Assembly (NCBI GenBank): GCA_019188255.1 | Contig: JAETXT010000006.1 | Coordinates: 310,001 to 374,000, forward strand | Direction of reading: 5' to 3' | Origin: Verticillium longisporum | Lineage: Eukaryota > Ascomycota > Sordariomycetes > Glomerellales > Plectosphaerellaceae | Length of the DNA stretch: 64,000 nt | In this document: piece after piece, positions 43,462 to 53,736 of the stretch | Position numbering within the stretch: the first letter of the stretch is position 1 | Layout of the letters: each line of letters opens with the position of its first letter | The notes under the pieces: model-generated | What the model saw: the letters and a program-made list of their open reading frames with translations, nothing else | Told to the model about the DNA's origin: nothing | Databases searched by the model: none | Program-made: the position numbers and the translations under genes

Positions 43462-44916
43462 ATGAGGTTCGGTATCACAATTGTGTGGGCTGCGGCCTCG
43501 GCCTGGACTGTCAGCAGCACACCTACTCAGCTGGTAGCGCACCCATCAACCGGACGTCCAATGCCTTGGTCTTCACAGCTATCCGAACGTAATGCTGCAA
43601 ATACAGGTAATAGCGATTGGGCATGGAGACCACAAGCCAAAGTACCAAAGGCCAATTATGTCACAGCAAAACGCCCCGACGCCATCCAAGACGCACTGCT
43701 TACAAGGTTGATGAGCATCCCTGAGTTGTCGAAGTACCCAGAAACGCTGGGCTTGGTTTCGGACGTCATGGCGTTCGTCGACGAACAGGATGATGGCGGC
43801 GACATCACCCTTGCAGGGGGTCCCTCAGCTTCTAAGCTCGATCCATACTCCAAACTCCTTCTCTCTGCTAAGCTCGAAGTCACCGAATCAACTCTCGTTA
43901 TGGCAGAAGCAGCCAAGGAGGAGCCAGAAAGTAGTGCCCCCGACGAGAAAAAGTACACGGAAACATCCAAGCAAAAAGAAGATAAAAAGAAGGATTTGGT
44001 GACAAAGGTTATGCTTGGCGTCAAATCTGGGTCCGTTCTGTTTACATTTGCAGATGACTACGACCAATTCGTCAAATGCTTCAAAAATCTGGTCTACCTC
44101 AAGAACAAGATCATGACAGGTCACTCGGGCGCTCCTCGGAAAGAATACCCGAAGCGGAAGCCTTCGCGACCCAACAATATGAGCCCTTCCAAGCCGAGAC
44201 CGCAAAACAACGCGTCCAGGTTCAAGTCTCCCTCGACTAAGCCACACCCACCACCGAATTCGCCAAACCTACCAGGGCCTCCTGGTTCCCTGGGCATTCC
44301 TACCGTGCCAGCTTCTTTGCCGGCTACACCGTATGTCCCACCGAATTCACCAAATCTACCGGGGCTTCCTGGTTCTCTGGGCATTCCTACCGTGCCAGCC
44401 TCTTTGCCGAATGCTGCTATGCCACCTATTGCAGCCCATCCCGTCTCGGCCCCGTCACTTCCATTTCCTCCGATCACCATTCCTAAAGTCGGACTTCCAT
44501 CTATCAAGGTTCCTCCTGTCAAGCTTCCGTCTTTCGGTCTCCCCAAGTACGGAGGAAACGCTGGAAAGACCCCGTATAGCTCTGGAAACTCGGCTTTCAA
44601 ATCGCATAACAGATCACGCAAACCAAGCCTCGGTCCGTCTTCGGCCTCCTACGTCAAGCCCATGAAGGGATATTGGTCCCCAGAGTCAATCGAAGTGGAC
44701 AGGCAGCTTGACGGAAACCCTAGGAACATCGAGGACCCTAGGCTGCAGCCTAACCAGGAGCAAGATAATTGGAAGAAGTCTGAGGAGCCACAGCTGAACG
44801 GCAAAAGTGCCATGTACCTCCCTTTCAGAGGCCCTCGCGGAAGATACTCCAAGTCTTTACCCCAGTTCAGCGTGGAGCGCGTTCCACAATTTCAACCTAG
44901 CTATCGGGAAGACTGA
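43462..44916 (+). CDS. Putative secreted proline-rich protein of unknown function
   Basis: Single exon, 484 residues from the ATG at 43462, with a signal peptide (MRFGITIVWAAASAWTVSS). The first half is a helical region with a Lys/Glu-rich segment (EKKYTETSKQKEDKKKD) and LFTFADDYDQFVKCFKNLVYLKNKI, holding the only cysteine of the mature protein. The second half is Pro/Ser/Lys-rich and contains two 29-residue tandem repeats (PPNSPNLPGxPGSLGIPTVP...), then PSLPFPPITIPKVGLPSIKVPPVKLPSFGLPK, a P-x-I/V/L pattern suggesting an extended beta or polyproline form. Codon use is less C/G-biased than that of neighbouring housekeeping genes. No homologue is recognised. A lineage-specific secreted or wall protein, possibly an effector, is inference only. 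Confidence 0.7.
   Translation: MRFGITIVWAAASAWTVSSTPTQLVAHPSTGRPMPWSSQLSERNAANTGNSDWAWRPQAKVPKANYVTAKRPDAIQDALLTRLMSIPELSKYPETLGLVSDVMAFVDEQDDGGDITLAGGPSASKLDPYSKLLLSAKLEVTESTLVMAEAAKEEPESSAPDEKKYTETSKQKEDKKKDLVTKVMLGVKSGSVLFTFADDYDQFVKCFKNLVYLKNKIMTGHSGAPRKEYPKRKPSRPNNMSPSKPRPQNNASRFKSPSTKPHPPPNSPNLPGPPGSLGIPTVPASLPATPYVPPNSPNLPGLPGSLGIPTVPASLPNAAMPPIAAHPVSAPSLPFPPITIPKVGLPSIKVPPVKLPSFGLPKYGGNAGKTPYSSGNSAFKSHNRSRKPSLGPSSASYVKPMKGYWSPESIEVDRQLDGNPRNIEDPRLQPNQEQDNWKKSEEPQLNGKSAMYLPFRGPRGRYSKSLPQFSVERVPQFQPSYRED
44251..44424. repeat. 87-bp tandem repeat (2 copies) inside the coding region
   Basis: Copies 44251-44337 and 44338-44424. The first 24 encoded residues differ at one position (P to L), while synonymous third-base differences occur, so the duplication is not brand new. 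The frame is preserved. Confidence 0.88.
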
Positions 44917-44977
44917 TGATGGATACGCTGTCATAGTTCACGGACGAACGAGGCGCTATGTAGTGGCAGTGCTTGGA

Positions 44978-44987
44978 TACCTAGGTA
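44978..44987. repeat. TACCTAGGTA palindrome
   Basis: Perfect copy 62 nt after the stop codon of the proline-rich protein gene, followed by AGGTAG. Confidence 0.75.
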
Positions 44988-45846
44988 AGGTAGTCAAATG
45001 TAGTCGCTCAAATGGTCACCCCCTCGCTGCCTATCTGATTCATTTAATGTGGCATGGAGCCTTTGGTGAGGCGTCCTTCGTGTAAGAGGAGAACACCAAA
45101 TTAGAGTGACTCGTCGTGAACATGATCACATTTACTGGTTTTTTCATATTGAATTTTGCTGGTGTTGAAGTAACGAACAGGGATTAAAAGCAGCATGTGC
45201 TGATCGTTAGGCAATGGCCAATGGGACATGGTCGATTTACCGTGTCTCTTGAATCAATTGCCCACTTCGTGATGAGCTGAAAATGGCAAGGACATCAAAT
45301 GGCCTTGAATCAGATGGCTTACAGCTTAAGTGACTACTCTGGAGTGAGAAAAGGTGGACGCCCCTCCTCCCCCCAAAGCTGCGTAGACACGAGATTACAC
45401 TCACTATGCTAGTGCGCTCGACGATGAAAAGGCTCCAGATAAAACATAGATGTCTAGGTTCCAGTTGTCCAGGAACTCAATTCGCACGTGTACATGCAGC
45501 CACTAGGGTACCCCGAGGTGATCCCTCAAAAATGGTCTGTGATACCATCAAGGCTAGGCAGCCCCCAGGGAAAAGTCTGAAGCAAAGTACCAAATGTCAG
45601 AGGTATGAGCGGTCCCATTTGGCGTTTTAGCTCTCTAAGTCTGTGGACCGTCCAGGTTATGAGTATTTTGTACGTGGTCGAAACGCGAACATCTTGCGCT
45701 CAAGGTTGCAGTACCTCAGACCTTGCCCGTTGTGAGGACCCTACTGTCAATTCTTGACTTTCAACAAAAAAATTACTCTACTTCCTTGACGGCCTGCAGG
45801 CGTCAGATATGGGCCAGTCGCAGTTGTCTTTGTGTTGTTCCGGGAC

Positions 45847-45853
45847 TATAAAG
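45847..45853 (+). promoter_or_regulatory. TATA box of the 192-residue protein gene
   Basis: TATAAAG 146 nt upstream of the ATG at 45993, followed by an A/C-rich leader ending CACC just before the ATG, a good fungal start context. Confidence 0.55.
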
Positions 45854-45992
45854 CTAGCTGCTCGGCACGTCCTCTATCGTACGAGGCAAGCCCATCGACA
45901 ACGCCAGAACTCAGCTATCACTCAAATCCACAGACCGACACCGCAAACTTCTTCCACTCACCAAAAGAAGCAGCAACCCACCAGCCATCACC

Positions 45993-46571
45993 ATGTCGTA
46001 TGAAACGCTTGGGTCGGTGCCCGCCATGATCTTCCGCCCCGGCAACGCCCTCTTAGAGCTCTTCACCGGTCCTCGCTACAAGAAGCCAAAGTTCAGGCCT
46101 GAGCGGAAGGCCGGGCCGTGCTCTATGTGTCTTAACGGCCCCTCGAGGGATTTGAATGTCCCGCGCACCAATGTCGACTTTATCGACAACCGGCCTGTCG
46201 GCGACCAGCCCTTCTGCCACTGGCGATTCCGACGCGACAGACAGCGCGAATACATCATATGGATTCCCCACAGTGACAGCGAATCTCTCGGCCAAGAGGC
46301 GGAAGAGTTTTCTAAAAAGCTAGACAAGCAGGTCACAACATTCCCTCCATGTCGAAGCAAACCATACAACGAGAACCAAAGAGGAACAAGCGTTGAGCAC
46401 AACGGCGGCTTGTTGTGGGAACGCAGGACCCTCTATGATTGCGAACCCAAGATGGTGGAGACTGCAATGCTCGAAGCAACTGTGCCCCAAGCCCCCATTC
46501 GATGCCTCTCCGATGAGGAGATTGTCGACATGCTCATCGACGAGACCATCAACGGGCCTAAGACGGCATAA
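45993..46571 (+). CDS. Conserved-looking hypothetical protein, 192 residues
   Basis: Uninterrupted frame with a clear TATA box and optimal start context. There is no signal peptide or membrane segment. The protein has four spaced cysteines in the first 130 residues (PCSMCLNGPS, FCHWRF, PPCRSK) and aromatic/basic stretches (HWRFRRDRQREYIIWIP). The PCSMC...FCHW arrangement could bind a metal, but spacing does not match a zinc-finger class I know. The C-terminus is an acidic helix (LSDEEIVDMLIDETI). Function unknown; being a real gene is likely from promoter elements and frame length. Confidence 0.6.
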   Translation: MSYETLGSVPAMIFRPGNALLELFTGPRYKKPKFRPERKAGPCSMCLNGPSRDLNVPRTNVDFIDNRPVGDQPFCHWRFRRDRQREYIIWIPHSDSESLGQEAEEFSKKLDKQVTTFPPCRSKPYNENQRGTSVEHNGGLLWERRTLYDCEPKMVETAMLEATVPQAPIRCLSDEEIVDMLIDETINGPKTA

Positions 46572-47151
46572 TTGGGAACAAGGAACAACATGTTTGGTCA
46601 GCGGTACACGCCGATAGGATAGACTCGGGGTCAGGATGAGGCCGGCAAGGGACTGCCTGGTGTTTGGTCACAGAAGTCGGGGGGAGGGGACCGAGCGCCA
46701 GGAGGAAGCAGTCATAAGGAAGGCCAAGTGAACTGGAGTTTGAGGAAGGGCATCGACTACCTATCTAGAGACCCCTGAAGAGACCAGCAGTTGATCCTTC
46801 ACTCGTCGCAAGAATTCTTTGACACTGAGGTAGCCTCAACCTATCTCGTCGCATGACATAAGGATTATTAGAAACATTCCGAATCAAGGCACAAGTCGGA
46901 CTTATGCAAAGGAAAGCCCAGGTGATGACACAGTGTGAAGGTCGCCTCCAGGTGCTTGATTTCAAGCCCATAAAATTGAGTAAAGAAACACTAAGTCCTC
47001 CAGGCTCGTGGTGTATCGATATGTACAATATGGGGACCAAACCGTAAACATCGTGCGGCAGCCTGCGTCTTGAACGGCATGCTATGAATTATTCCCAATA
47101 AAAGACATGATGGGTATCACGACTTAAAAGCAAGCCAGTTTTCATGTCTCG
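46572..47151. other. Convergent 3' region
   Basis: The 192-residue protein gene (+) and the secreted linker protein gene (-) end towards each other. No gene seen. Confidence 0.5.
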
Positions 47152-48408
47152 CTAACAAACAACCTCCGGAGAACACTTGCTTTCAACAAGAAGACGAGAA
47201 TAATATGGGGCCAGCCCAGAAAAGGGGGCTGTGATGGCTTGTCCGTAGGCTGTGTCGAACTTTGAAGGGTCACACCGACTACAATTGAGGACAGAAGACC
47301 GTGCGGTCGACTCTACCTCCCAGCTGATGAAGGCTTGAATCTGGGAAGTAGCCTCATCCGTGGCGATGAGTCTGAAATCTTGCGGTAGTTGAAATGTGTC
47401 GTCGGAAGTGTCGTTGACGCGAAGTCCAGGGCTCGAGCGGAACCAGTGACCAGAATCGCTCTGCGCCCCCAGATTTCGAACAACTTGGAAGAGTATAGGC
47501 AGGTATTGTATAGCGCTCTCATTGACAGCCTGGCAATTGACTGTTATATTCGAGGTCTGACCGTTGGGTATTGGAAGGGGCTGGCAGATGTTGGTCGCTG
47601 CAACCTTGATGCTGTTCAGAAAGGCGTCCACAGTGCCGAGCCATACTGCTGGTTTCGGACTCAGATCTACGCTGACTCTGAGACTCCTTGCATTTTCCGG
47701 TGCACTGGGACTTGTTGGGCTAGGGGGCAGTTCCGCGGCAGGAGGGGTCGAAGGAGGTGGTGGGGGGCTTGGTGGAGCAGGTTCCGACTGTCCTGGAGGA
47801 GCTGGAGACGGTGGAGGACCGGGAGTACCAGGAGGCGATGGAGGTACTGGAGAGCCTGAAGCACCGGGCGGTGCAGATGGAGGGTTTTGGACAGGCGCGC
47901 CAGGAGCGGTCGTCCAGGGAGTCGGGCCAGTTCCGAGGTGGTTGCAGATGAAGGCTGTCACGCAAATAGAGCTCGAGTTGGAGACGGCCGTGCTGATGGG
48001 CCGGTTACGATAGGTGTAACACCACAACTCGGTGCCGCCGTTCTTGGGACTGGAAGCTCGACCGGCACGCTCGGGCTCCGGGGTGCCGTCATTGATCCAG
48101 ACCGACCAAAGATCGCCATTGGGGAGTATGGCGCTGGCGCCTTCAAAGTTCCAGGGATATTTGCCGTCTCCATAGGGCATCTCGACGGCTTGATCGGGGG
48201 CAGTGGGATTGGTTTCCTCCGAAGTTGGCCAAATGGCATCGTGATACCAGTTGATCTGACGGGAGGTAGACCAGGTAGCATTCTCAGGATTGGTACCGAT
48301 ACCGCAGTCAGCGAGAACCAGATTTTGGTTCCAGTTCTCCTGGGCGATGCTGACTGCTGCCAGGGACAAGGCGAGAGCAGCGCCGCTGATGAATGGATTG
48401 CGGATCAT
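47152..48408 (-). CDS. Secreted protein with proline-rich linker, unknown function
   Basis: Single exon, 418 residues. Signal peptide (MIRNPFISGAALALSLAAVSIA). The N-terminal domain (about 23-160) is Trp-rich with a conserved-looking start LVLADCGIG, then WSTSRQINWY, YPWNFEGASAILPNGDLWSVW and ELWCYTYRNRP. A Pro/Ser/Gly linker of about 70 residues follows (about 168-240), then a C-terminal domain (about 245-418) with several cysteines (NICQPL, VNCQAV, LNCSRCDPS, SKCSPEVVC) and N-glycosylation sites (NIT, NES, NDT, NCS). I have seen the LVLADCGIG...STSRQ pattern in secreted fungal proteins but know no function. Two globular domains joined by a stiff linker is typical of extracellular enzymes or binding proteins. 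Confidence 0.75.
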   Translation of the reverse strand: MIRNPFISGAALALSLAAVSIAQENWNQNLVLADCGIGTNPENATWSTSRQINWYHDAIWPTSEETNPTAPDQAVEMPYGDGKYPWNFEGASAILPNGDLWSVWINDGTPEPERAGRASSPKNGGTELWCYTYRNRPISTAVSNSSSICVTAFICNHLGTGPTPWTTAPGAPVQNPPSAPPGASGSPVPPSPPGTPGPPPSPAPPGQSEPAPPSPPPPPSTPPAAELPPSPTSPSAPENARSLRVSVDLSPKPAVWLGTVDAFLNSIKVAATNICQPLPIPNGQTSNITVNCQAVNESAIQYLPILFQVVRNLGAQSDSGHWFRSSPGLRVNDTSDDTFQLPQDFRLIATDEATSQIQAFISWEVESTARSSVLNCSRCDPSKFDTAYGQAITAPFSGLAPYYSRLLVESKCSPEVVC

Positions 48409-49311
48409 TGTTGATGGTACAAAGGTAGAGAAGGAATTCAGGATGATTTCAGGAGTCCAAAAAGGTCCAAAAGAGCGTGAGGTAGAGGTAGAGGGTGCGA
48501 TGTCGAAGACAAGATGTGAGCGAGTTGAATTGTGAGGTCGGTCAAATCAGGAGAAGATGTCGACAGGTCAGTTCACTTGGAAAGAATTGTCATGGGTGAT
48601 TCATGGGGCAGAGCCTTGTGATTCAGAGGGCTTTCATGTGAGGTATGCATGGCAGTTTCCTTGCACGGTCAAAGTATGGCTCCCGGGAAGCAATGATGGA
48701 ATGGTAACCAACACGAACTGTTGAGGAAAAAGCCAGACTCTAGACCGAGGAACTTTCACCTTCCATGAAGCCTTCGCCTCCCAAGGCTCTTGTCTCAAGG
48801 TAGGAGTAAGAACCACCCCTTCGTCGAAGGACCAGGTCATCTGGAGCTCTTGCTACTTCAAGTCGCGCGGTGTTGTCTTTCTGCATGTGAGTTAGGGTGA
48901 CCTTGACTGCTACTTCCCTTCCCCCCGACTCAACAGTTTCATGTACACGCGGCATGTGGTCTCGGCATTGACTGCCGCATTTCAAGTGATGTCGCCTCGT
49001 TCTTGCCTATACTATGGCGATAGAGAGATCGATCGCTGCAAATGTTGCTACCCGACATCCGATGCGAATGCTGGTCACGTTCTTATCTGCCCAAGATGCC
49101 TCCCTCTTAGGGTACCTACCTAGACAGGTAGGTATGTAGATGCTCGGCCAAGATCACCATAGACATGGTGATCGATCGTATGTCCCTGCCTCCCCAAAAC
49201 GTCTGAGTTGAGATGGACTGTTTTTCGGAGGCACAGCATGAACAAGATCAGGTTCGTGAATTAACAACGCCTTCATTAAATTCCTAAAACCAAACACAAA
49301 TTGCACCCGCA
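48409..49311. other. Intergenic region
   Basis: 0.9 kb between two minus-strand genes. Near 49105-49137 there is an interrupted TACCTACC...GGTAGGTA element. No gene recognised. Confidence 0.5.
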
Positions 49312-50340
49312 TTACGTCTTGTTCTCCTGGACGTGAACCACAATTTTCCCTGCTGCCGATCCAACCTTGAGCTTCTCAAACGCCTCGTAGACCTGCTCAA
49401 ACCCAAAAGCCGAGTCCACCACCGTCTTCACCTTACCCTCGCCCATCCACGTCGCCAGCTGCGCGAGGTCCTCGTGCGAGTTCTTCGTCATGAACGCCTC
49501 AAACTTGTGGCTCACACCTCCCAAGAACTTGGGCAGAAACAGTCCCGAGGCAAGGTGGGTCGCCATCTTGAAGGAAAAGTGGCCGCCAACAAACTTGTAG
49601 TGTCCGCTCGGCAGCAGGATCGCGTCCGAGGCGCTGAAGAGGTCGGGCGGCGAGTTGCCAACATTGTCGACGATGACGGAGAAGACGGGGCCGATCTCCC
49701 GCAACTTGGCCGTCACATTTGTCGTCTTGTAGTCAATGATCTCATCGGCGCCGAGCTCCCTACACAAAGCAGCCTAGGTTGCGGAACAAGACACGGTGAT
49801 GTGGCAGCCGATGGCCCTGGCGATCTGAATACCATATGTGCCAGTGCCTCCAGAACCACCGTTGATGAAGACCTTATCGCCGGCCTTTGCGTACGGCGCG
49901 ATGGTCTGGTAAGCTGTCAGGGCGGCAGTGCCGGCGGCGCCGGCCTGGTCGAGCGATACATTCTTTGGCAACGTGGCAACACCGTCGTAGGTACTGACAA
50001 CATATTCCGAGAGCGAGCCGGCCCACTTGAGAGGATCCATGCGACCGAGGACGTTATCGCCCACCTTGATGTCCGGCACGCCCTCGCCGACGGCGACGAC
50101 CTGACCAGCAAAATCCATGCCTGGGCAAATTGGGTAGGAGAGCTTGGCCTTGGATAAGATGCCGAGCTCGGGGAGCTTGTAATCAGCCGGATTGATGCCG
50201 GCCACGATCACCTTGACGAGAATGTGTTCCTTTTCGAGGGTCTCTGATGGACGTGGTAGCGTCACCAGTTTCATGTTGGCGATTGGCCCAGGGGCGTCAA
50301 TCTGATAGACGCGCATCTGAGGGGTGTCTTGGGCAGCCAT
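49312..50340 (-). pseudogene. Zinc-type alcohol dehydrogenase / quinone reductase family protein with an in-frame TAG
   Basis: From the ATG at 50340 the frame reads as a medium-chain reductase without the catalytic zinc ligands: GroES-like part (VIVAGINPADYKL, YPICPGMDFAGQVVAVGEGV, VGDNVLGR) and Rossmann part (FINGGSGGTGTYGIQIA). A TAG codon at 49774-49776 interrupts at TVSCSAT, and the same frame continues with AALCRELGADEIIDYKTTN to a natural end at 49312 (VVHVQENKT). Both sides are in one frame and total 343 codons, the family length, so this is a nonsense change, not a frameshift; CAG to TAG is the easiest origin. No intron with usable GT-AG sites removes it without deleting conserved sequence. 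Family role: NADPH-dependent reduction of quinones or enones. The allele is broken or the base is wrong. Confidence 0.75.
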
Positions 50341-51447
50341 TTTGCAGCCAGTCGATGTGTTGAATTGCTGATGTGAATAAACCGACCGGAGAATATTCTG
50401 GAGGTAGAATGGTTGTGTAGATATCAAATGAGGTTTCGGAGAACTTCAGAGCTGTCCAAGACAGCTTGAGGGCGCGATGATATCACTTTTTGAAATAAAG
50501 TTTCTACTCGACGGTGGGCCTGGCGGAACTTCCTGGGAATGCGTACTTGTTGGCACGGGCTCTCCAATTCCATCACGTCATGGGCCTGGTATGCCGATTC
50601 CGGGGCTGCACTAAGCTGCTTTCTGCCATCGAGGGACGGAATCGAGCAAGACACGGGCACACCCACACACCTACCAGCAGTACGGCTCCTTCTTCTATCG
50701 AAAGACGATCCTGGTCAGGCCATATCTGCCACTGCGCACGGTGATAAGAGTCGCGCAATCGAGTGTTTTCAGCATCCTCTGGTCTTCCGAGTGTGCAAGT
50801 ATTGGTGTTGTGTCAAGCCCAGACTGAGCGACAAGCTACAAAGACCGCCCTTGAGAAACGTCGCACACGCCTGACTCGTAATTTATGAGTGGGTGGGTGT
50901 GGGCCATTTTCCTCTGCTGCACTCGTCAAACAATCATGAGTTTTCAAGGATTGTGCTTGATGAATTGTAGGAGACATAGCTTAATAGTTAACAGTACGTC
51001 GAAATGCTTTTGAAAGACGTTGTTATAGGGTTAAGTCCCGATCTGACATGCATGAACGTTAATTCCCCTGTATTGCTGACGCGGGAAGCCGCCAAGTGCT
51101 GACGCTGGCAGCTTGGCATTTCTACACATTATGTCACATTATGCATCACAACCAATGCGAAACTTGACAGGGAACCAAGTCTTTCGCCTCAAATTACACA
51201 GGTGTATGCTTCATGTTAAGCGACTCGGGATCATGGTATCTCCAAGCTTCATACATAATTTCCAGCTGCTTAAATACCACCAAGTTTGCTGACCTCCCAC
51301 GTCCAGCCTCCCGTGACAACAATTTTGTACTTCTGCGAAAATACCGAAAAGGAACATGAACAAGGATCGTTAAGTGGAAGTGCTCATTTTCTTCGACTTT
51401 GGAACAGCTTACATCAAAGCTGGGGGCTGCAAACCTGGAGGCTTTGC
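50341..51447. other. Intergenic region
   Basis: 1.1 kb, AT-rich in its right half. It holds the promoter side of the reductase gene and the 3' side of the transporter gene. No gene recognised. Confidence 0.5.
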
Positions 51448-53736
51448 CTACACTCGCTCATGATTGGCGGAGTCGATTTTCGGCTTCTCGAGCTCTTCGC
51501 CGATGGCTGCCGAGCCATGGTGGTCCCGCTCGAGTAGTTCCGTAAGACCAATGTCTCGATTGATCTCCGCCATACGCTCAAAGTCCGCTTGGGCGGTACC
51601 CTCAGAGCCGAAGACAAGGTCCTAGTGGGAGTTAGCGCTGAAGGCATAAAGTAGCGGCAGTGTTTCTCAAAGTATACCATTTCCTCCAGCGAAAGCCGCT
51701 TGGTCTCCGGAACGAAGAACCAGACGAATGCTGCGCCAGTATATATGAGAAGGCCAAATATGATGTAAGTTCCGTACGTGATGCCGACGAGCATGTCTGG
51801 GGTGACCTGGCCGACACTGCAGACGATGTTGTCAGTATCTAGACGTGTCATTCTACCTTATCTGTGGGTACCTGTCATATGAAATGACTTACATGAAGTT
51901 ATTCCTAAAAGTTCCCGTTAGCTCCCAACACCATCAACTGTGGCCATTTCGACAATGCGGTCAATTACTCACATCCAGTTGCTGGAAGCTCCCAACGACA
52001 CACCATAGGGACGAGTGCTCAGCGGCCAGATTTCGGCAACAATGATCCAAGCACATGGTCCCCAAGAATCTGGATAGCCATTGGATTAGCAACACGGTCA
52101 AGCCCTGATGACTCGCCGGAGGGAAGCTTACAGCCGAAGTGGATCACGAACAGCCACACCATGCAGACAGCAGCCCAGCCCGCCGCGGGAGCGTTATGGA
52201 AATTGTCGATGTTCTTGGCCAGAATTATCGCAATGATGATGTGGCAAGTACCCATACCAATGGCCCCAACGGTCAGGACCGGCTTCCGTCCCACTCGGTC
52301 AATCCACAGGACTGCCGGGATCGTAGCTATGAACATGGCAACACCGACGACACCGGTCGCTAGTAAGCTTGTCGTGTTCTCACTCAGACCGAGTTGTTCA
52401 AAAATTTGAGGAGCGTAGTAAAGGACCTAGAGCCGCACCATCAGTCTCGACTCGATGAAGAAATAGCTGGCAAGGCGGGGTCAGCTCACAGCATTGATTC
52501 CAGACCACTGCTGGAACAACATGACGAGGCAAGCGACTATGACACGTTTGAACATTGCTCTAGATGTGAACAAGCTCTTGATGGAGACAAATTGCAGCTT
52601 GAAAATGTTCCACGCCGTTTGTTCCTGCAGGTGAGGAAAGTGCTCGGCGATGCTTCGCTTTTCGAACAAGGACTGTGCCTTGATTTCAAGGAACTCGAGT
52701 TGAATGAGTTCGTGATCGTGGGGTAGGCCTCGGAGGTTGGCAAGGACGTCTCGGGCCTCGTCCTCGCGATCGTGGTGGATCAGCCACCTTGGCGAGAAAG
52801 GCATCCACATCATTCCAACAAAGAGCACAATAGCCGGTCCGAGCTGAAGGCAGATTGGAACCAACCAGGCAGCGTCTGACTGAGTCTCTTCTTCTGTTCC
52901 TCCAATGTAATTACACCCGCTGTTGCTCTGTCTTAGTTGACTTCATCGTGTTGCGAGTGTCTTTCTGAAGGTGACCTACTAGTCAATCCAGAAACTAATC
53001 ATGATTCCAAACGTGATAGCAAGCTGCTGCAAGGCAACAAGAGCTCCACGGACCTCCCTGTCTCGTAACACTGATGATTAAATGACCTGGTTCATTGTGA
53101 GAAGCGGGAGGAATATGCTTACGGAGGTGCACACTCTGAATTGTACAGCGGCACAATCATTGAAAGACTTCCTACGCCCATACCCCTGCATCATGTAAGC
53201 ACTAGAAGAAAAGAACAAGTCACTTGGGTACTTGCGTAATAAACCGACCTGCCAGGATTGATTCGTGGCCGCCAGTAATTGAAGTGATCTGGATGATGAC
53301 TCCGAGCATGAAGACCGCGGTCGCAACCAGAACACCATACTTTCGCGAGAAGACTTCGGCCACAAAACCAGAAAGCAGGGTGCCGAACCAAGCACCGAGT
53401 TCCAGGATTGCAGTCAACCAGCCTTTGAGGGTAGGATTATCGATGTAGCCATCCATATCTATATAGAAACACCAAGAATCAGTTGATAAAGTCCATTCTA
53501 CTTGTTGAATCAGAGACAGCAGGCAACATACGTTTCCCAAAAGATGGCATGGCCAAGATTCCCGAAAACATGCCCTGATTATAGCCGTAAAGAACGCCTC
53601 CGATGCACGCAAAAGCTGCAATGCGGGCCACCTTGAAGTTCTTGACAAGAGCCCTGGCGCCGCTAGCTCCCATGAGCGCCTGTCGCCGCTCCAACGCTGC
53701 ATCATACGCGGCATTGCCGCGGAGAGCACCGCCCAT
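51448..53736 (-). CDS. MFS sugar transporter, ten exons
   Basis: Exons: 53736-53532, 53458-53236, 53185-53123, 53057-52980, 52919-52490, 52426-52132, 52069-51973, 51904-51893, 51816-51678 and 51621-51448. All phases agree and give 571 residues. Twelve membrane helices are expected. Sugar-transporter signatures: [32 protein letters not shown] after helix 4, SPRWLI at the end of the first half, QQWSGINAVLYYAPQIF in helix 7, DRVGRKPVL between helices 8 and 9, and PETKRLSLEEMD at the end. Substrate cannot be read from sequence; hexoses or related polyols are likely. Two splice oddities: the second intron starts with GC (GCAAGT...CAG, 50 nt) and exon 8 has only 12 nt (encodes N-N-F-I with its neighbours). 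Both lie in highly conserved protein stretches, so the model is well constrained. Confidence 0.92.

Larger units (their letters stand above)
44917..45992. other. Intergenic region
   Basis: 1.1 kb, fairly AT-rich, between two plus-strand genes. It holds one TACCTAGGTA palindrome and a TATA box (listed). No gene recognised. Confidence 0.5.

Noticed and set aside
49762..49830. An intron hiding the TAG in the reductase gene
   Set aside because: Every GT-AG pair that removes the stop is either under 36 nt or deletes the conserved IQIARAIGCHITVSC region.
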